In this document: one piece after another, positions 22,253-34,462 of the stretch
Layout: every line of letters starts with the position of its first letter
Position numbering within the stretch: the first letter of the stretch is position 1
Assembly: GCA_009193035.1 (NCBI GenBank)
Contig: SWDT01000027.1
Location: 1 to 64,000 of the forward strand
Direction: 5' to 3'
Length of the DNA: 64,000 nucleotides
Source: Halicephalobus mephisto
Taxonomy: Eukaryota; Nematoda; Chromadorea; Rhabditida; Panagrolaimidae
Made by a program: the position numbers and the translations under genes
The notes under the pieces: generated by a model
Database searches by the model: none
The model's input: only the letters and a program-made list of their open reading frames with translations
What the model was told of the DNA's origin: nothing

Positions 22253-23394
22253 AAATTATTTTTAAAAGTACTTTGTAATTTTTATTGAAATTTTTAAAAT
22301 CGATCTCATTTAAAAAATTTATTTCGAAATTTTACGGGGTAATTTAAAACTGATTTTCTGATTTTAAAGTTTTAAAAAATAAATAATTAAAGTATTTTGA
22401 TAAATATTATGATTAAAAAAATGTAATTTTTTGGAATTTTAAAATTTGTACAGAACGAATAAAAGTTTAAAAATGACAAATCTGGAAATTCGCTGCGGGA
22501 CTTTTTTTATTTTTATATTTCTGAAAATTCGTGTCGAGACAATTCTGTGGAACTTTTATTTTTTAATACTGTAGTTTTCAAATTTTTTGAACTATTATGA
22601 AACAAAATTTTAAAAAACAATAAATTGGATAAAATTAAGAAATTTATTTTTATAAAATTTAAAAAAACCATATTTAAAAAGTTTTGTGAGAATTTTTATT
22701 TTCATAATAATGTGATTTTTGTGTAAAAAAAGAAAAATAATAAATCTGAAAATTCGCTACAGTAATCTGTTCGTTTTTTTAAATTTTGTTTTTAATTTTC
22801 ACAATAATTTAAAATGAAAAATAATTTTTTTTATTCATTAACTTTTGAAATATTTACAAAAAATCGAAAAATTATCAAAATTATTTTAAATTTTTGATTT
22901 TTTACATTGAAGTTTGTGAAGTAGTCGACATAAAAATGAAATTTGCACTTTGCTTGCAAAATTTGAGCAGATTGGTGTATTTAATTGTGGTTCAACAATT
23001 TAATTTTACTTTGATTTTGATTTTTTACAGATAATTTAGATTTTTTGACATCATTCAGATCCACGAAGATGTGAATAATTTTACCGTAGTTAAAAGTTTG
23101 TGCAATTCTTATGTTAAGTTTATGTTCAAGGTGAACCATAAATTCGAAAAACAAATATCACCAAGATCAGCCATTTGCAGTCTTTGTTATTTCATTTCCT
23201 CAGTCAATAAACATGTGTAAATTTCGCTGGGATTAAGACAGAGTTCAAATATATTGAAAAATTATTTTTGTAGAGCACTTCGTAAGAAGGAATCTAATTG
23301 GAGAAATTTGAAGACGTCAATTTTCGACAAAATTCGTTTCAAAAATAATTTTGAAAATTTGGATTTCTGAATGGATTCATCGTTGTTCGTTGAA
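22253..23394. other. AT-rich intergenic, no gene seen
   Basis: A stray copy of AATTCGTGTCGAGACAATTC lies at about 22526, and a diverged copy of the 55.7-kb tandem unit (TTTGCACTTTGCTTGCAA) at about 22940. Nothing coding was seen. Confidence 0.5.
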
Positions 23395-23526
23395 ACAAAC
23401 TTCATAAATAAGTTAGAAGGACCTACAGTATGCGATGAGAGTTTGAAAAGATGGATCTGGGGCCCTTTCTACTACATAGCTCAATCTACGGGTTTGGTAC
23501 TCCACATTGATCCTCAGCAGATCTAG
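23395..23526 (+). pseudogene. Copied fragment of receptor gene 2, exon 1
   Basis: It is nearly identical to 28241-28360 in direct orientation (LEGPTVCD.SLKRWIWGPFY and onward to HIDPQQI), then ends at TAG. There is no start, no further exons and no intron boundary, so it is a partial copy. Confidence 0.85.
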
Positions 23527-23550
23527 AAAATAAAGTGTATTCGATTAATT

Positions 23551-23823
23551 TCAATCAAGTTTACCCAATTCCTGAGTGCTAGGTCTACCCAGTCCAATCC
23601 CGTCAGTCACCCCTTCCTTGGTCGCTGACACCATCGCTGGAGCTGTCCGAAGTCCCCCAGTTAAGTACATCACTGCGTGTTTGATTTTTTTTGGCAAACT
23701 CAAAGTAGAAGGCTTCTCTTTTCTTCGTCGACTCCTTCGTGTGACACATGAGGAAGAACTCATAAGTACCTCCAGAGAGTTCAGTAAAATCATAACCAGT
23801 TATCTAAATATTGAAAACAAAAA
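23551..23823 (-). pseudogene. Old Yellow Enzyme-family fragment, frameshifted
   Basis: On the minus strand one frame gives DFTELSGGTYEF...ESTKKREAFYFEFAKK, and the next gives IKHAVMYLTGGLRTAPAMV followed by GVTDGIGLGRPSTQE. These are consecutive C-terminal segments of NADH:flavin oxidoreductases (OYE-like TIM barrel); TGG and GIGLGRP contact the FMN phosphate. The shift falls in a run of eight A. Upstream barrel strands are missing, so it is a gene fragment. Confidence 0.8.
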
Positions 23824-23828
23824 ATAAA

Positions 23829-23895
23829 GTTATTTAACTTTGGTTTTGACACGAACGATAATTTCACAGATTTCAAACATGTGTAACTTTTTTAT
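23829..23895 (-). repeat. Inverted copy of a receptor-2 intron segment
   Basis: Reverse-complement match to about 29948-30016 in the last intron of the gene at 28160: shared ACACATGTTTGAAATCTG, TTATCGTTCGTGTCA and AAAGTTAAAT. Confidence 0.7.
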
Positions 23896-24215
23896 AAATC
23901 TTTTAGCCGTCGGAAAAAATAACTTTTCTCCAAGAATTTCCCCAGAATTTTCCGTAGGATTCTCTACCAGGATTCTTTCAGACATCGTCGGAGGTTAATT
24001 TTATTTAAAATTTAATTTACGAAAATGCGAAAAAAATTACAATTTTAGTCACAATAATTGGAATTGTGTCTGATGTTGATTAATCTGATCAGTCAATGAA
24101 AGAATTCAAAAAATAACCGCAGTAAAACGGAAATAAAATAAAAAAATGTAATTTTTTGTTTTTTAAAACCATTTTAAAAATTAACTCTTAAATTTGGCGG
24201 GAAAAACATTCGTTT

Positions 24216-24544
24216 AGTCCTCGGATAGTACAATGGTAGTACACGTGAATTCAAATTCACGAGACCCGGGTTCGATTCCCGACCGAAGACCGGCAGCTAG
24301 AAGCCTAGCCCGCAAGCTGCTTGTAGGCTAAAGAAGCGAAGCCCTCTGGATATCTCTCATTAGAGGCCCGGTTGACCAAAGACAAGCTAGATGATAAGAA
24401 GAATCCCAAGGTCCTAGGAACAGAAGGCTCGCACCCACGCACGCACCGACGGATGAGTTGGATCAAAGGTACAAGGAAGTTTAACTTTGGTGTTATTTGT
24501 GAACTTTGAATGTGCGATATGGGAATAAATAGAAATAGAAATAG
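24216..24544 (+). mobile_element. tRNA-derived SINE with 12-bp target-site duplication
   Basis: The head (24217-24289) is tRNA-like, with a consensus A box TAGTACAATGG (24226-24236) and B box GGTTCGATTCC (24269-24279), a nearly paired acceptor stem (TCCTCGG/CCGAAGA) and an irregular anticodon loop. A 230-bp unrelated body follows, ending in an (AAATAG)n-type tail. AAACATTCGTTT flanks it perfectly at 24204-24215 and 24545-24556. The T stem has one mismatch, so it is a SINE head and not a working tRNA. It lies 86 bp upstream of the carrier start codon. Confidence 0.92.
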
Positions 24545-24630
24545 AAACATTCGTTTCGAGACCTCGATTTCACTTGCAATGTTAATTTTTCAATTGAAAA
24601 ATAAATTTTGTTTTTATTTTTGTTTATCCT

Positions 24631-26489
24631 ATGGATTTGGAGGGTTTGATAAACTTTGCCGGAGGAGCAGCCGGAGGCATTACAGCGACGGCGATCACGT
24701 GTCCGCTGGAAGTGATCAAGACCAGAATCCAGAGTTCCGGACATGAGTTTAGATCTTCTCTGAGACCCGCCACTTCGAAGAAACTTTTTCCATCAAATTT
24801 ATATCGATTAAATTTGGCATATTCTATGTCCTGTCGATATCCTAATGCTTATAGGAAGGCCTTATCTCGAAATCCTCAGCGAAGATCCAGTCAGACTATG
24901 GTATCTAATCTTTTCAATGGTGTTTAAATAAATATTTCATTTTTCACGATTGATATATGGATTTTAGGTTTTTACAGATCTTCATCATCCCTACTGTCCC
25001 GAAATTGCCGCATTTCCATCAAGGACTCAACGAGGAATGGATCGACGTTTTCCATTTTTAAATATATTTCGTAAGTTTTTTATTTTCATAAATCCTGAAG
25101 ATAAATAATTTTTAGTGAAATTGTGCAAAAAGAAGGAATATCAGCTCTCTATAAAGGACTGCTGCCGAACGTAATAAGTATTGTGCCGACAAAGTAAGGA
25201 TTTATTTAATATTTTTTATTTTAGCACTTTTTAGGGCTATATATTTTTATGCCTATTCGTCCTCGAAGAGATTCTGGAACGAAACAGGTCTTCTATTGCC
25301 TGATAGTAGTTTAGTCTATGTGGTTTCTGCCGGATTTGCGGCTTTTGCGACGTCGACAGCGATGAGTCCCGTGTGGCTGGTGAGGACGAGGCTCCAGTTG
25401 CATCAGGGCCCTTTGACCATGAAGAATTGCATCCGAAAAATCTACAGCACAAATGGAATGAAAGGATTCTATCAGGTTTGTTTTGTACTTTTTACAATGA
25501 CAAATCGGATTCATTTTCGATAAGGTACTTTGATTTCACGATTCCTTAGATATCTGATATATTTTCATATATAATCCTTAATCCCCGAAGATTCTATGTC
25601 TTGTATAGTCTAATCCCGAAGCTGCTAAATCTGTTTACGCAAAATATAGGCCAAACATATTGATTACGAAATGATCACATAAGCTGGTTGGGTTTCTTTA
25701 TTCTTCTAGGAATTCCCCTCGAGACCGTTTTTTAAAAATACTCGTTTTTGATTTTTGCAATATTATGATTGTGATTTAGAACTTCATAGAATTATGTCGA
25801 CGTGAAATTTTAAAATTCTATTCCACTCAGAAAATTTCTATCAAAATTGTTTTCTATAAATAATTATTTTTAACTTTTACATTATTGTGATTTCATAATC
25901 GAAAATCCAAAAAATTCCTGCTGAGATTATTTCTAAAATAATTATTTTAAATAATAATATTAGTTTAAAATTAATTTTTCAGGGTATAATTGGATCTTAC
26001 ATGGGAATCTTTGAAGCGATTATTCAATTTGTACTTTATGAAAAATTTAAAAAAATCATTAATGAAGTCCAATGGAAAGACGAAAACACAAAGTACTTCA
26101 ACTTCATAATTGCCGGAGGCATTTCCAAATTCGTTGCCTGTGGCATTGCTTACCCACATGGTGAGTTTTTAAAGCAATTTTTATTTCATCGAAAATTGCA
26201 GATGTTGTGAAGACAAGACTTTTCGAAGAAGGTTCAAAATCTAGAGGATTTTTTAAAACTTTCTTATTACTGTATAAGGAAGGAGGATATAGATCCATCT
26301 ATCGAGGACTTTCTGTTGAGGTTAGTTTTTATTTTATTTTTTTAAAGACACTTTTTTTTTGAATTATTGATTTTTTAAAAGTGACTGATTATTGATTTTT
26401 TGCAGCTTTTAAAAACCGTTCCCAAGGCGGCAATAACCATAGGAACTTACGAAATTTCTGTCATGTTGCTTAAGAAGTACTTTGATTAA
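24631..26489 (+). CDS. SLC25A33/36-type mitochondrial pyrimidine nucleotide carrier
   Basis: Seven exons (24631-24919, 24968-25070, 25116-25193, 25235-25475, 25983-26160, 26202-26320, 26406-26489) are in consistent phase and encode about 363 residues. The three carrier repeats are marked by PLEVIKTRIQ (about residue 25), PVWLVRTRLQ and PHDVVKTRL, each the Px[DE]xx[KR]x[RK] motif of the first helix of a repeat, with the middle one carrying W in the variant position seen in A33/A36 carriers. KGLLPN, KGFYQG and RGLSVE mark the repeat ends. The protein should exchange pyrimidine nucleotides across the inner mitochondrial membrane. It is about 50 residues longer than the human protein, mainly from a polar insert after the first motif. 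The exon 1/2 junction is the least certain. Confidence 0.85.
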
Positions 26490-26596
26490 TTGCGTTAAAG
26501 GTAACTGGAGATTTATTTTTTATTGACAATTTTATGAGAGATTACTGTGATGATAGTTGTGATTTTTGGACATTCATGGTGTTTTTATGTGTAATT

Positions 26597-26795
26597 TCCA
26601 CCCAAACCCAGGGGGTTAAGAAATTCAGGGTAGTGGTGTGACGAACCACGACTTCCCCCAACTATGAGTCACATTCTCATAGAATGCCTACAGTAACGGT
26701 CCACTGGGATTCAGAACCAGAACAGGACGACAGTCAAATCAGCGGGGACCCGACCCTGACTTTAGTCGGGAAAATATAGGTAGAAAAAGAAGATA
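26597..26795 (+). mobile_element. Short retroposon-like insertion with 18-bp target duplication
   Basis: GTGTTTTTATGTGTAATT occurs at 26579-26596 and again at 26796-26813, bracketing 199 bp that is much more GC-rich than its surroundings and ends in an A-rich tail (GGTAGAAAAAGAAGATA). The long duplication and tail imply target-primed or similar insertion. No clear A or B box was found on the plus strand; the minus strand has GGTTCTGAATCC, one base from a B box. Confidence 0.75.
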
Positions 26796-26813
26796 GTGTT
26801 TTTATGTGTAATT

Positions 26814-28145
26814 ATTGATCTTCGAAGGTGGAGACGGGGTTATGTGCCCTGGACTCTGTTTCGGAAGTTTCCTGATCTTTCTGGAAAAAAATTTTTGAAA
26901 ATTAATTTTGAAATTGTATAAAATGACGAAATAATACAAAACCAAAATTTCAGACTACTGTAGTTCCTAGGATTTTCTAAAAGTTCGTATTGAATTCATT
27001 TTTTAGCGAAATTAATTTAATTTTTTGAAATGCGTAAGTGATTATGATATCATTGCTACGTGGAATTAAATGTTTCACGTAGACTACTGTAGTTTCTAAT
27101 TCGTGCTGATATAATTTTGCTGTATTTTTTATTTTTTGAAATAATGATTACTTACTGAAATGCTTTAAACAATTTTATAATCTATAGTTTCGTTTTTCGC
27201 CATGACTACCTCTCAGTATCCTTGAGTCATTTGCCGTATTGATTGTATTTTTACCTATTAAAAACCGATTCTTTTTTACAAAAACTTGAAAAAATTTAAA
27301 TCTCTACAAAAACCTAAAAAATCGTAGTTTTTACTAAAAATTAGCCTTTATAAAGATTGATTTAAAAAACCATAATTTTTATTAAAAAATTTAAAAAAAT
27401 AAAATGACGAAACTAAAACTTCGAATTCTTCTGCTGGTTGGTTTTGAAGTTAAGTTACTCATTTACTAACTTTTGCTCTGAAGTTACTGTCAGTAAAAAA
27501 TTTAATATTTAAAAAATATTTTATTTTAAATCAGTAATTTTGATTTTTTAGAATTTTTTAAATTGAAAAATTTTATTTTTTAAGTGAAAAATATTTAAAA
27601 ATCTTCAAAACTATTGAATTTATTCTTTTTACCGAAATTAAAATTCAAAAATTTATATTTTTCAATATTTTAGTTTTTATTTCAAAAAATTAAAAAGACA
27701 AAAATTTGTTCAATAATTTCCTAAATTTATTATTATAAAAAACTAAAAATAAACAGAATTTTTAAAAATAAAAAGTCATGTTCATTTTGGAATTATTTAA
27801 AAATTATTTATGATCCCTATGAGTCACTTACCTCCCCGGGCAGAATGTTGACACACAGTTGTACTATAGTAGTTTACTAAATGACGTGAATTGTCGTTTC
27901 TCTTTGAAAAATCCTTTACAAAAATGTAGGTTTTTTGATCTCTAATCTCACTTCGTTGAGTCAACCGTTGAGAAACGCGCTATACGTAAAAAATGTGATT
28001 TTTGTTGTGCAAAAAATTTACGTATAATCCACGTGAAACGATGAATCATAGAAATCCATTGCAGGGAGGAGTTAAATCTCATTTTATAAACCGTAAATCA
28101 ATTTGTTTAATGTCGTATAAAAACAAAGTGGTTTGGTAAAAATTC
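26814..28145. other. Intergenic, AT-rich
   Basis: A dispersed motif (ATAATACAAAACCAAAATTTC..ACTACTGTAGTTCCTAGG, about 26930-26975) recurs near 21170, 27080, 50350 and 55130. No gene was seen. TTCAG at 28143-28147 is a possible spliced-leader acceptor for the next gene. Confidence 0.5.
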
Positions 28146-28159
28146 AGTTAAATTTAAAT

Positions 28160-30313
28160 ATGATTCATCCTTCGACTTCTAGCTTGACTTCGACTTCTTC
28201 TTGTGTTGAAATGTCCAGAATGACAAGTTCTGGAAGTTCTTTAAATCAGTTAGAAGGACCTACAGTATGCGATGGAAGTTTGAAAAGATGGATCTGGGGG
28301 CCTTTCTACTACATAGCTCAATCTACGGGTTTGGTACTCCACATTGATCCTCAGCAGATTAAGACCAAAACGGGCCTTCTGCATTTGATCCCCAACTTTA
28401 TTATTACAGTAATACTACTGGGTTATGCAATATATACAGGTATGAAAATAAGCGAAGTACCGTTTTCGATAAATTGGGCTTATTCTACTTGTTTGTTTTT
28501 TTTCGCTCTTCACGGAGCTATCTCGAGTCTGGTAATGATGGGTTACAAGTTCAATAATTATTTTTCCGATGTAATTAATCTTTTAAGAAAAGCAACGAAT
28601 AATAATGTAAGTTCCTCTAGAATTACAGTAATTTCGAAGATTTGTTTAGTTTTATATTCCTTCTGGAACCTTGCCTGTAAGAATCATGAGTATCTTCTGT
28701 TTCATCGCAATGATGGCATCTGTGGTCATTTATGCCGTGGATAATTTTCTCTTATTTCCCGTTACTGTAACTTTGCCAGAGAAACTACATGTTCCTGAAA
28801 ACGATACTCAATTTTTCCGGTATGTTGATTCTGGGTTTCTACAGTAATCTATTAATTTTTAAATTAGAGAAATTTATAGATTAATTTTCGAATAGATTAA
28901 TACGATAGTATTACGGTAGTTAAAATATTGTGTTTAGGAAGTCGATGTTCGGGTACCAGCCCCTGTTCGTGCTGGATGTTATAATCAAGCTGTACGGAAT
29001 GCTGGTGTCGGGGAGCTGTCTGTTCGTGTACGTGTGTGCCAACGGGGCCAGTTGTCTCGAGTTCTCCCATTTCAACACCCAGCTGAAGGAGAAGATCGAA
29101 AACAAGTCCATTTTGGTACTGTAATTCTTCCCAGCTAAATTTATCCCAAGATTTCAGAAACTGGAAACCATCAAGATTGTCGAATCCCAATTGACTGATT
29201 TTCTCGCTTTAATCAAATTCGTCACTGAAAAAGCCGCAGGAATTATTTCGATTTCGTTTGTCAGTGGAGCTATGATTAGCATTTGTTCGTTCTATGCCGT
29301 GAAGGCCTTTGAAGATTACTTGATGTTCGGAAAAGTCACATTTTACTTCTGGACAGTCGTGTCGGTGAATTTTCTACTTTTCTCATGTCTCAAAGTCGGG
29401 GACTTTCATGTACTGGTATGTGTTTTTAGACGAATATTACAGTAACCAGATATTGCTGTCTAATGTGATTGAATACTGTCCTAATAGATAAAAATATAAA
29501 AAAATATTATTTCGTCATCACTTACCGTATGCGGTATAGTGACTAAAATAAAAAAACGAAAAATTTAATTTTTTACGAACTTTGAAATGAAAATTTTTAT
29601 TAATTTTGTTTAAATCTGTTTTAGAAAATTTAATCTTTTTTTATTTACTGTATAACGAATGAAAAACAATTAAAACTACAATTTATTAATTTAGAATTTA
29701 TTTTTAAATATTTATATTTTTTGTTAAAAAACATTTTTTTCTCCAATTTTTTAAATTAATTAAATTTCACAAATTTTCGGTTTAGAAAATTGTTAAATCT
29801 TGGTCCTGACGCGAACGATGCCATATATTGGTTCTAACGCGGTTTTTACTAATTTATAGATAATTTTGTGATTTTTCTTACATCCATCAGATAGATGAAG
29901 GTCCTGGTTATAGTTTAAAAAAAAGTTTATCCAAAAATAACAACCTTCAAAAAAGTTACACATGTTTGAAATCTGTAAAATTATCGTTCGTGTCAGGACC
30001 AAAGTTAAATGACTTTATTTTTTGCTTTTTAATGATGTGTTGTACTTTTCAGTTAAGAGAAACGAATGATCTTCTGAATCTAAGCCACGAGATCCAGAAG
30101 GAAGCTCCAGATGACAGTATCCGTCAAATTGTCAGGGACATGATTGAAAGAATCAACACCTTCGATTACGGCTCCAAAAACATGTTTTCGATCAAAAGTG
30201 GAAGAGCAATTTTCCACGTTTTTATGTTAATCATATCGTTTTCCACCGTCTTGTTCGTCAACCTCAAATATGTTCCGGATTTTTTAGTGTCTGTAGTCAA
30301 AGGAGGACATTGA
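28160..30313 (+). CDS. Seven-helix receptor, gustatory-receptor-like, paralog 2
   Basis: Five exons (28160-28606, 28650-28819, 28938-29115, 29158-29415, 30053-30313) encode about 437 residues with seven hydrophobic segments. The Ser/Thr-rich N-terminus precedes LKRWIWGPFYYIAQSTGLVL. The first exon fuses what are two exons in the paralog at 19414, and the last exon fuses its last two, so introns were gained or lost. Full-length alignment to that paralog supports both models. Fragments of this gene (exon 1 and part of the last intron) were copied to about 23.4-23.9 kb. Ligand and exact family are unknown. Confidence 0.77.
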
Positions 30314-31270
30314 TGTGAATATTACTGTAATTTACTCCTTACCAAGTTACGAGTGATAGTGAAAATAAAATTGAAAAACTTTATGAAGTTAACTTTGATT
30401 AATGTCAAATGACCGCGGAAAGTGCCAACTGACTGGCTTTATAAAATCCAAAAGAAACTTTTGTTTTTAAAGAAAAATTGACAAGAATTTCATCGAAAAA
30501 CTTTGATAGCTTTGGTCAGTTGTAACTAATTTGAAAATTTTTATATTTTAAAAATATTGTTTAAAATTCTAAATTTACTTAAATATTAAATTCATTAATA
30601 ATGTAAGTTTTAAAATTTTTTAAAAAATTTTATTTATTTTTTTAATTTTTTAAAAAATGTTATTTATTTTTTAATTTTTTTTAAAAAATTTTATTTATTT
30701 TTTAAAAATTTTTTTATTTTTTAAATTTAATAATTTTTAAAAATATTAATTTAAATTATTTTTTAAATTATTTTAAATTTGATAATTTTTAAAATTTAAA
30801 AAATTTAATTAACTTTTAAATTTTTAAAATTGAACTTGGAATAAATATTTTTAAATAAATTAGACTTTTTTGAAAATTATTTTGTTTTTAGTAAATGAGA
30901 ATTTCAAAACAAATTAGTGAGTTCGTAGTTAGTAAAGTTAAAAAAACAAAAATATTTAACGTCGGTCCTGACGCGAAATATGGTTGTATTTTTGTTTTTA
31001 AATTTTTAAAATTTTTTATTTTTATTTTTTTTTAATATTTTTATATAAATGCAGATTTATAAAAATTAGAAGATATAAAAAAGTCAAAAAATGACTTGAG
31101 AAGTTGTTAAAGATGAATTTCGAAAAATTAAAATTATTTTTTAAATGAAAATTTCTGAAAAATAATAAGTATTTTAAAAATCATTAAAAATACACTTAAA
31201 AGGTTAACAAATTTAACAATAAGGAGATATATCTTTATCTAGAGGATTTATGGAGGAAATTAATTTCGTT
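30314..31270. other. Very AT-rich, no gene seen
   Basis: Poly-A/T blocks with copies of TTTTTAAAAAATTTTATTTATT at 30620-30720. Nothing coding was seen. Confidence 0.6.
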
Positions 31271-31274
31271 TGTT

Positions 31275-31985
31275 ATATAGGTATATTAACTGGTCGTTGT
31301 GTAACCAACCTAGGACTCACGGCTTCGAAGTCGCAATGAATGGAAACTCTGCTGTGAACCACAGACAAACACATTAGGATTACAATAATTGTATCTAGTT
31401 ATTATTTGTTTTGTTTTGATTACGGTTCGATAAAGTACCAACCTAGGACTCACGGCTTCGAAGAGAAATCCCTACTTGCTGAACAGTGGGCGTACTGCCT
31501 ACACGACAGACCGAGTGTTGACTAGTCAATTAATATATGGTTGTTGTTGTGCTTAACCTTATATCAGTGTATTAACTGGTTATTGTGTAACCAAGCTAGA
31601 ACCTACAATCTCAAGGAGAATTTCCTACGTGTTAAACAGTGGACATATTGTACATGACAGATTAAGTGTTAACTAGTTAATTTAAATATAATTATTGTGT
31701 TTGATATTTATTATATCACCATATTAACTGACTATTACGTAAGTAAGCCAGGTCTCGAAGGGAAACACCTTACTTGCTGGACAGTGGACATATTGTATGT
31801 GACAGATTAAGTGTTAACTAGTTAATTTATATATATATAATTATTGTGTTTAGTATTTATTATATCGCCATATTAACTGGCTATTACGTAAGCAAGCCAG
31901 GTCTCGAAGGGAAACACCCTACTTGCTGGACAGTGGACATACTGTATATATGACAAACCAAGTGTTAACTAGTTAATTAATATAT
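31275..31985 (+). repeat. Tandem array of about 150-bp units
   Basis: Units begin TATTAACTG(G/A)(C/T)(T/C)(A/G)TT and include AAGCCAGGTCTCGAAGG, TACTTGCTGGACAGTGGACA and GTGTTAACTAGTTAATT. Starts lie near 31278, 31570, 31722 and 31871, with one unit around 31430 rearranged. The last two complete units are most alike, pointing to recent local duplication. Confidence 0.85.
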
Positions 31986-31989
31986 AACG

Positions 31990-34455
31990 CGTTTTTTGAG
32001 AAAAACGAAAGTCTGAAAGGCAAACTGCAAAAAGTTTTTATTTTTAAATTTAATCAAAAATAAGAATTTTTTGCAGTTTTTTCATAGTTATTGTGCTTAA
32101 TTTTATTATTGTTAAAATAAATAAAAAAAAACTCATTTTTTACGTAATCCCACCGAAATTTTAAATTTTAAAATAAATCTTAAATTTCGGTCTGGAGACG
32201 AATAATCATTTTTATTTATGATTAATTTTTTACAATTATTAATTTTTAAAAAATAATTAAATTTTTTTTGTTGTTTTCGAAAAAAAACGAAAATTTGAAA
32301 GTTGTTTATGGTTTTTTATCGCCATGAATGAACTTCCTTTTTTGGATTTCTTTTGGAAGAAGAAAAATATTCGAGGTCTTCCGTCGATTAAGACAACACG
32401 TGAAAGGACATCGGACTTCTGGATTCTTCCTGAAATTTGAGATTTGTGGGAATCTGGAAAGGACGATAAAGATTAAATTTTTATTTTCTTGGTTTTTTAG
32501 ACCAAAACTGACAATTATTTATATTTTTGGTTTCATTTGGTTCCTAAGAAGATAATTTCTAAAGGAGGAAGGACTTTTGCTTGATTTTGATTTTAAAAAT
32601 AATAAAAATTTTATTTTTATTTTCTTGGTTTTTTAGACCAAAACTGACAATTATTTATATTTTTGGTTTCATTTGGTTCCTAAGAAGATAATTTCTAAAG
32701 GGGGAAGGACCTTTGCTTAACTTTGATTTTAAAAGTCAAAAATTTACTTTTTATTTTTTTCAAATCTTAATTCAGAATCCATACTTTATTTTTTTCAAAT
32801 TTTCCAAACATTTAAAAAAATTTTTGAATAAAATTTATTTTTTTAATAAAATTATTTTTATTTTTAGTATTATTTAAAAGAATACTAAAATTTATAAAAT
32901 TTAAAAAAATAGGATATTCAAAAATGAGATTTAAATATTATATAAGATCGAATTTCTTCAATATTGATATATGAAATTTTATATATTAGTATTCTGTGAG
33001 AAATTTTTGAACTTTATAATTCCTGAGAATTTCCAGCATTTTTTATTATTTTTAGGAACTTTGTGGAAAATTTTCGAATTTTTTAGGATCTCATGAGAGC
33101 TTCCAAAATCCAAAGTTAAAAGTCATCTAAAAAATTAAATTTCGGAAGTTTATGAAATTCTTATTGAAACATTTTTGTTCGAAAAGTTCATTTTTATAAG
33201 AAAAGTTAAGTTTTTAGAATTTATTGGAAGATTTCGAAATTTCTGAAGACCTCATAGAAGCTTCTAGAATCAAAACTGAACTTGCGAAGTCATCTGAAAC
33301 TTCAAATTTCAGAAGTTTATGAAATTCTTATTGATACAGTTTTGTTCGAAAAGTTAAGTTTTTAGAATTATTGGAAAATTTCGAAATCTCTGAAGATCTC
33401 ATAGAAGCTTCCAGAATCAAAAATTGCGAAGTTATCTAAAACTTCAGATTTCAGAAATTTATGAAATTCTTATTGAGATAGGTTTGTTCGAAAAGTTCAT
33501 TTTTGACTTTTATAAGAAAAATTAAATGCTCAGAATTTTCCAGAATTTGACGAAAATTCCGAAATTTAACATAATGTTCGAAATTCGTTAAAATTTTCCA
33601 AAAATTTATATAATTCTAAAATTATCTGAAATCTAAAATTTCACAATTTTCCAAAAAGTTCTAAAAATTCTCAAAAAATTACTTTTAATTTTTATAAAAA
33701 ATTCTAAAAATCCGCATTGAAACAATTTTTTTGAAAATTAAATTTTTAAACTTTTTTTTAATTTTCGAAAATTTAACTTGGATAAAATTTTTCTTGTCAG
33801 TTTCATATTTTTGGAAAAAATTTAGCAATTTCCTCCGAAAGTCAAGAACTTTAAGAAAATTGTCGGCTTTTCAAGAAGAGAACAATTTTGAGCTTCAAAC
33901 AAGGTTGAAGAGTCAAAGCTAAAAAGCCGAGCTCGTCTTCTGTTTCTGAAACAAATCCGCTTCAATTGGATTTCTGAAGGATTTTTAAAAAAGTGTTAAA
34001 TTTTCTTCAAAAATTTTTAAAAATATTTAATTTCGTAATTCTAAAAAATGTTAAATTTTTAATTTTTTTGAAGAATTTTTAAAAATATTAAATGTTTTAA
34101 TTCTAAAAAATAGTAAATATTAAATTTTTTTGAAGAATTTTTAAAAATATTTAATTTTGTAATTTTAAAAAAGTGTTAAATATTAAATTTTTTTGAAAAA
34201 TTTTAAAAAATATTTAATTTTGTAATTCTAAAAATATTAAATTTTATAATTCTAAAAACTTTTGTAAAATATTTAATTCTAAAAATTTTTTCAATTTTGA
34301 TTTTCCATAATATTTTTAAACTTCCCGAATATTTAATAAACATTAAATTTTTAAATAATTATTTTTTTATTTTCAAATTTATTTATTTTCAAATTTAAAT
34401 TTTTTTAATTTTTATTTTTCAATGAAATTTGAATAAAATAGTTATTGTTAAAATT
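31990..34455. repeat. AT-rich stretch with a direct duplication
   Basis: Bases 32475-32600 are repeated almost exactly at 32612-32738 (shared TTTTCTTGGTTTTTTAGACC and CATTTGGTTCCTAAGAAGAT). Bases 33180-33540 hold three imperfect copies of a unit with TTGTTCGAAAAGTT. An exon-like frame starts at ATG 32324 (MNELPFLDFFWKKKNIRGLP) but has no phase-compatible partner. Confidence 0.5.
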
Positions 34456-34462
34456 GCAGATA

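Noticed and set aside
24217..24289. Functional tRNA gene
   Set aside because: A and B boxes are perfect, but the anticodon loop is irregular, stems have mismatches, and the sequence continues into a SINE body with target duplications.
24305..24746. Overlapping frames on both strands around the SINE and the carrier start
   Set aside because: They lie inside the SINE body or read carrier exon 1 in the wrong frame.
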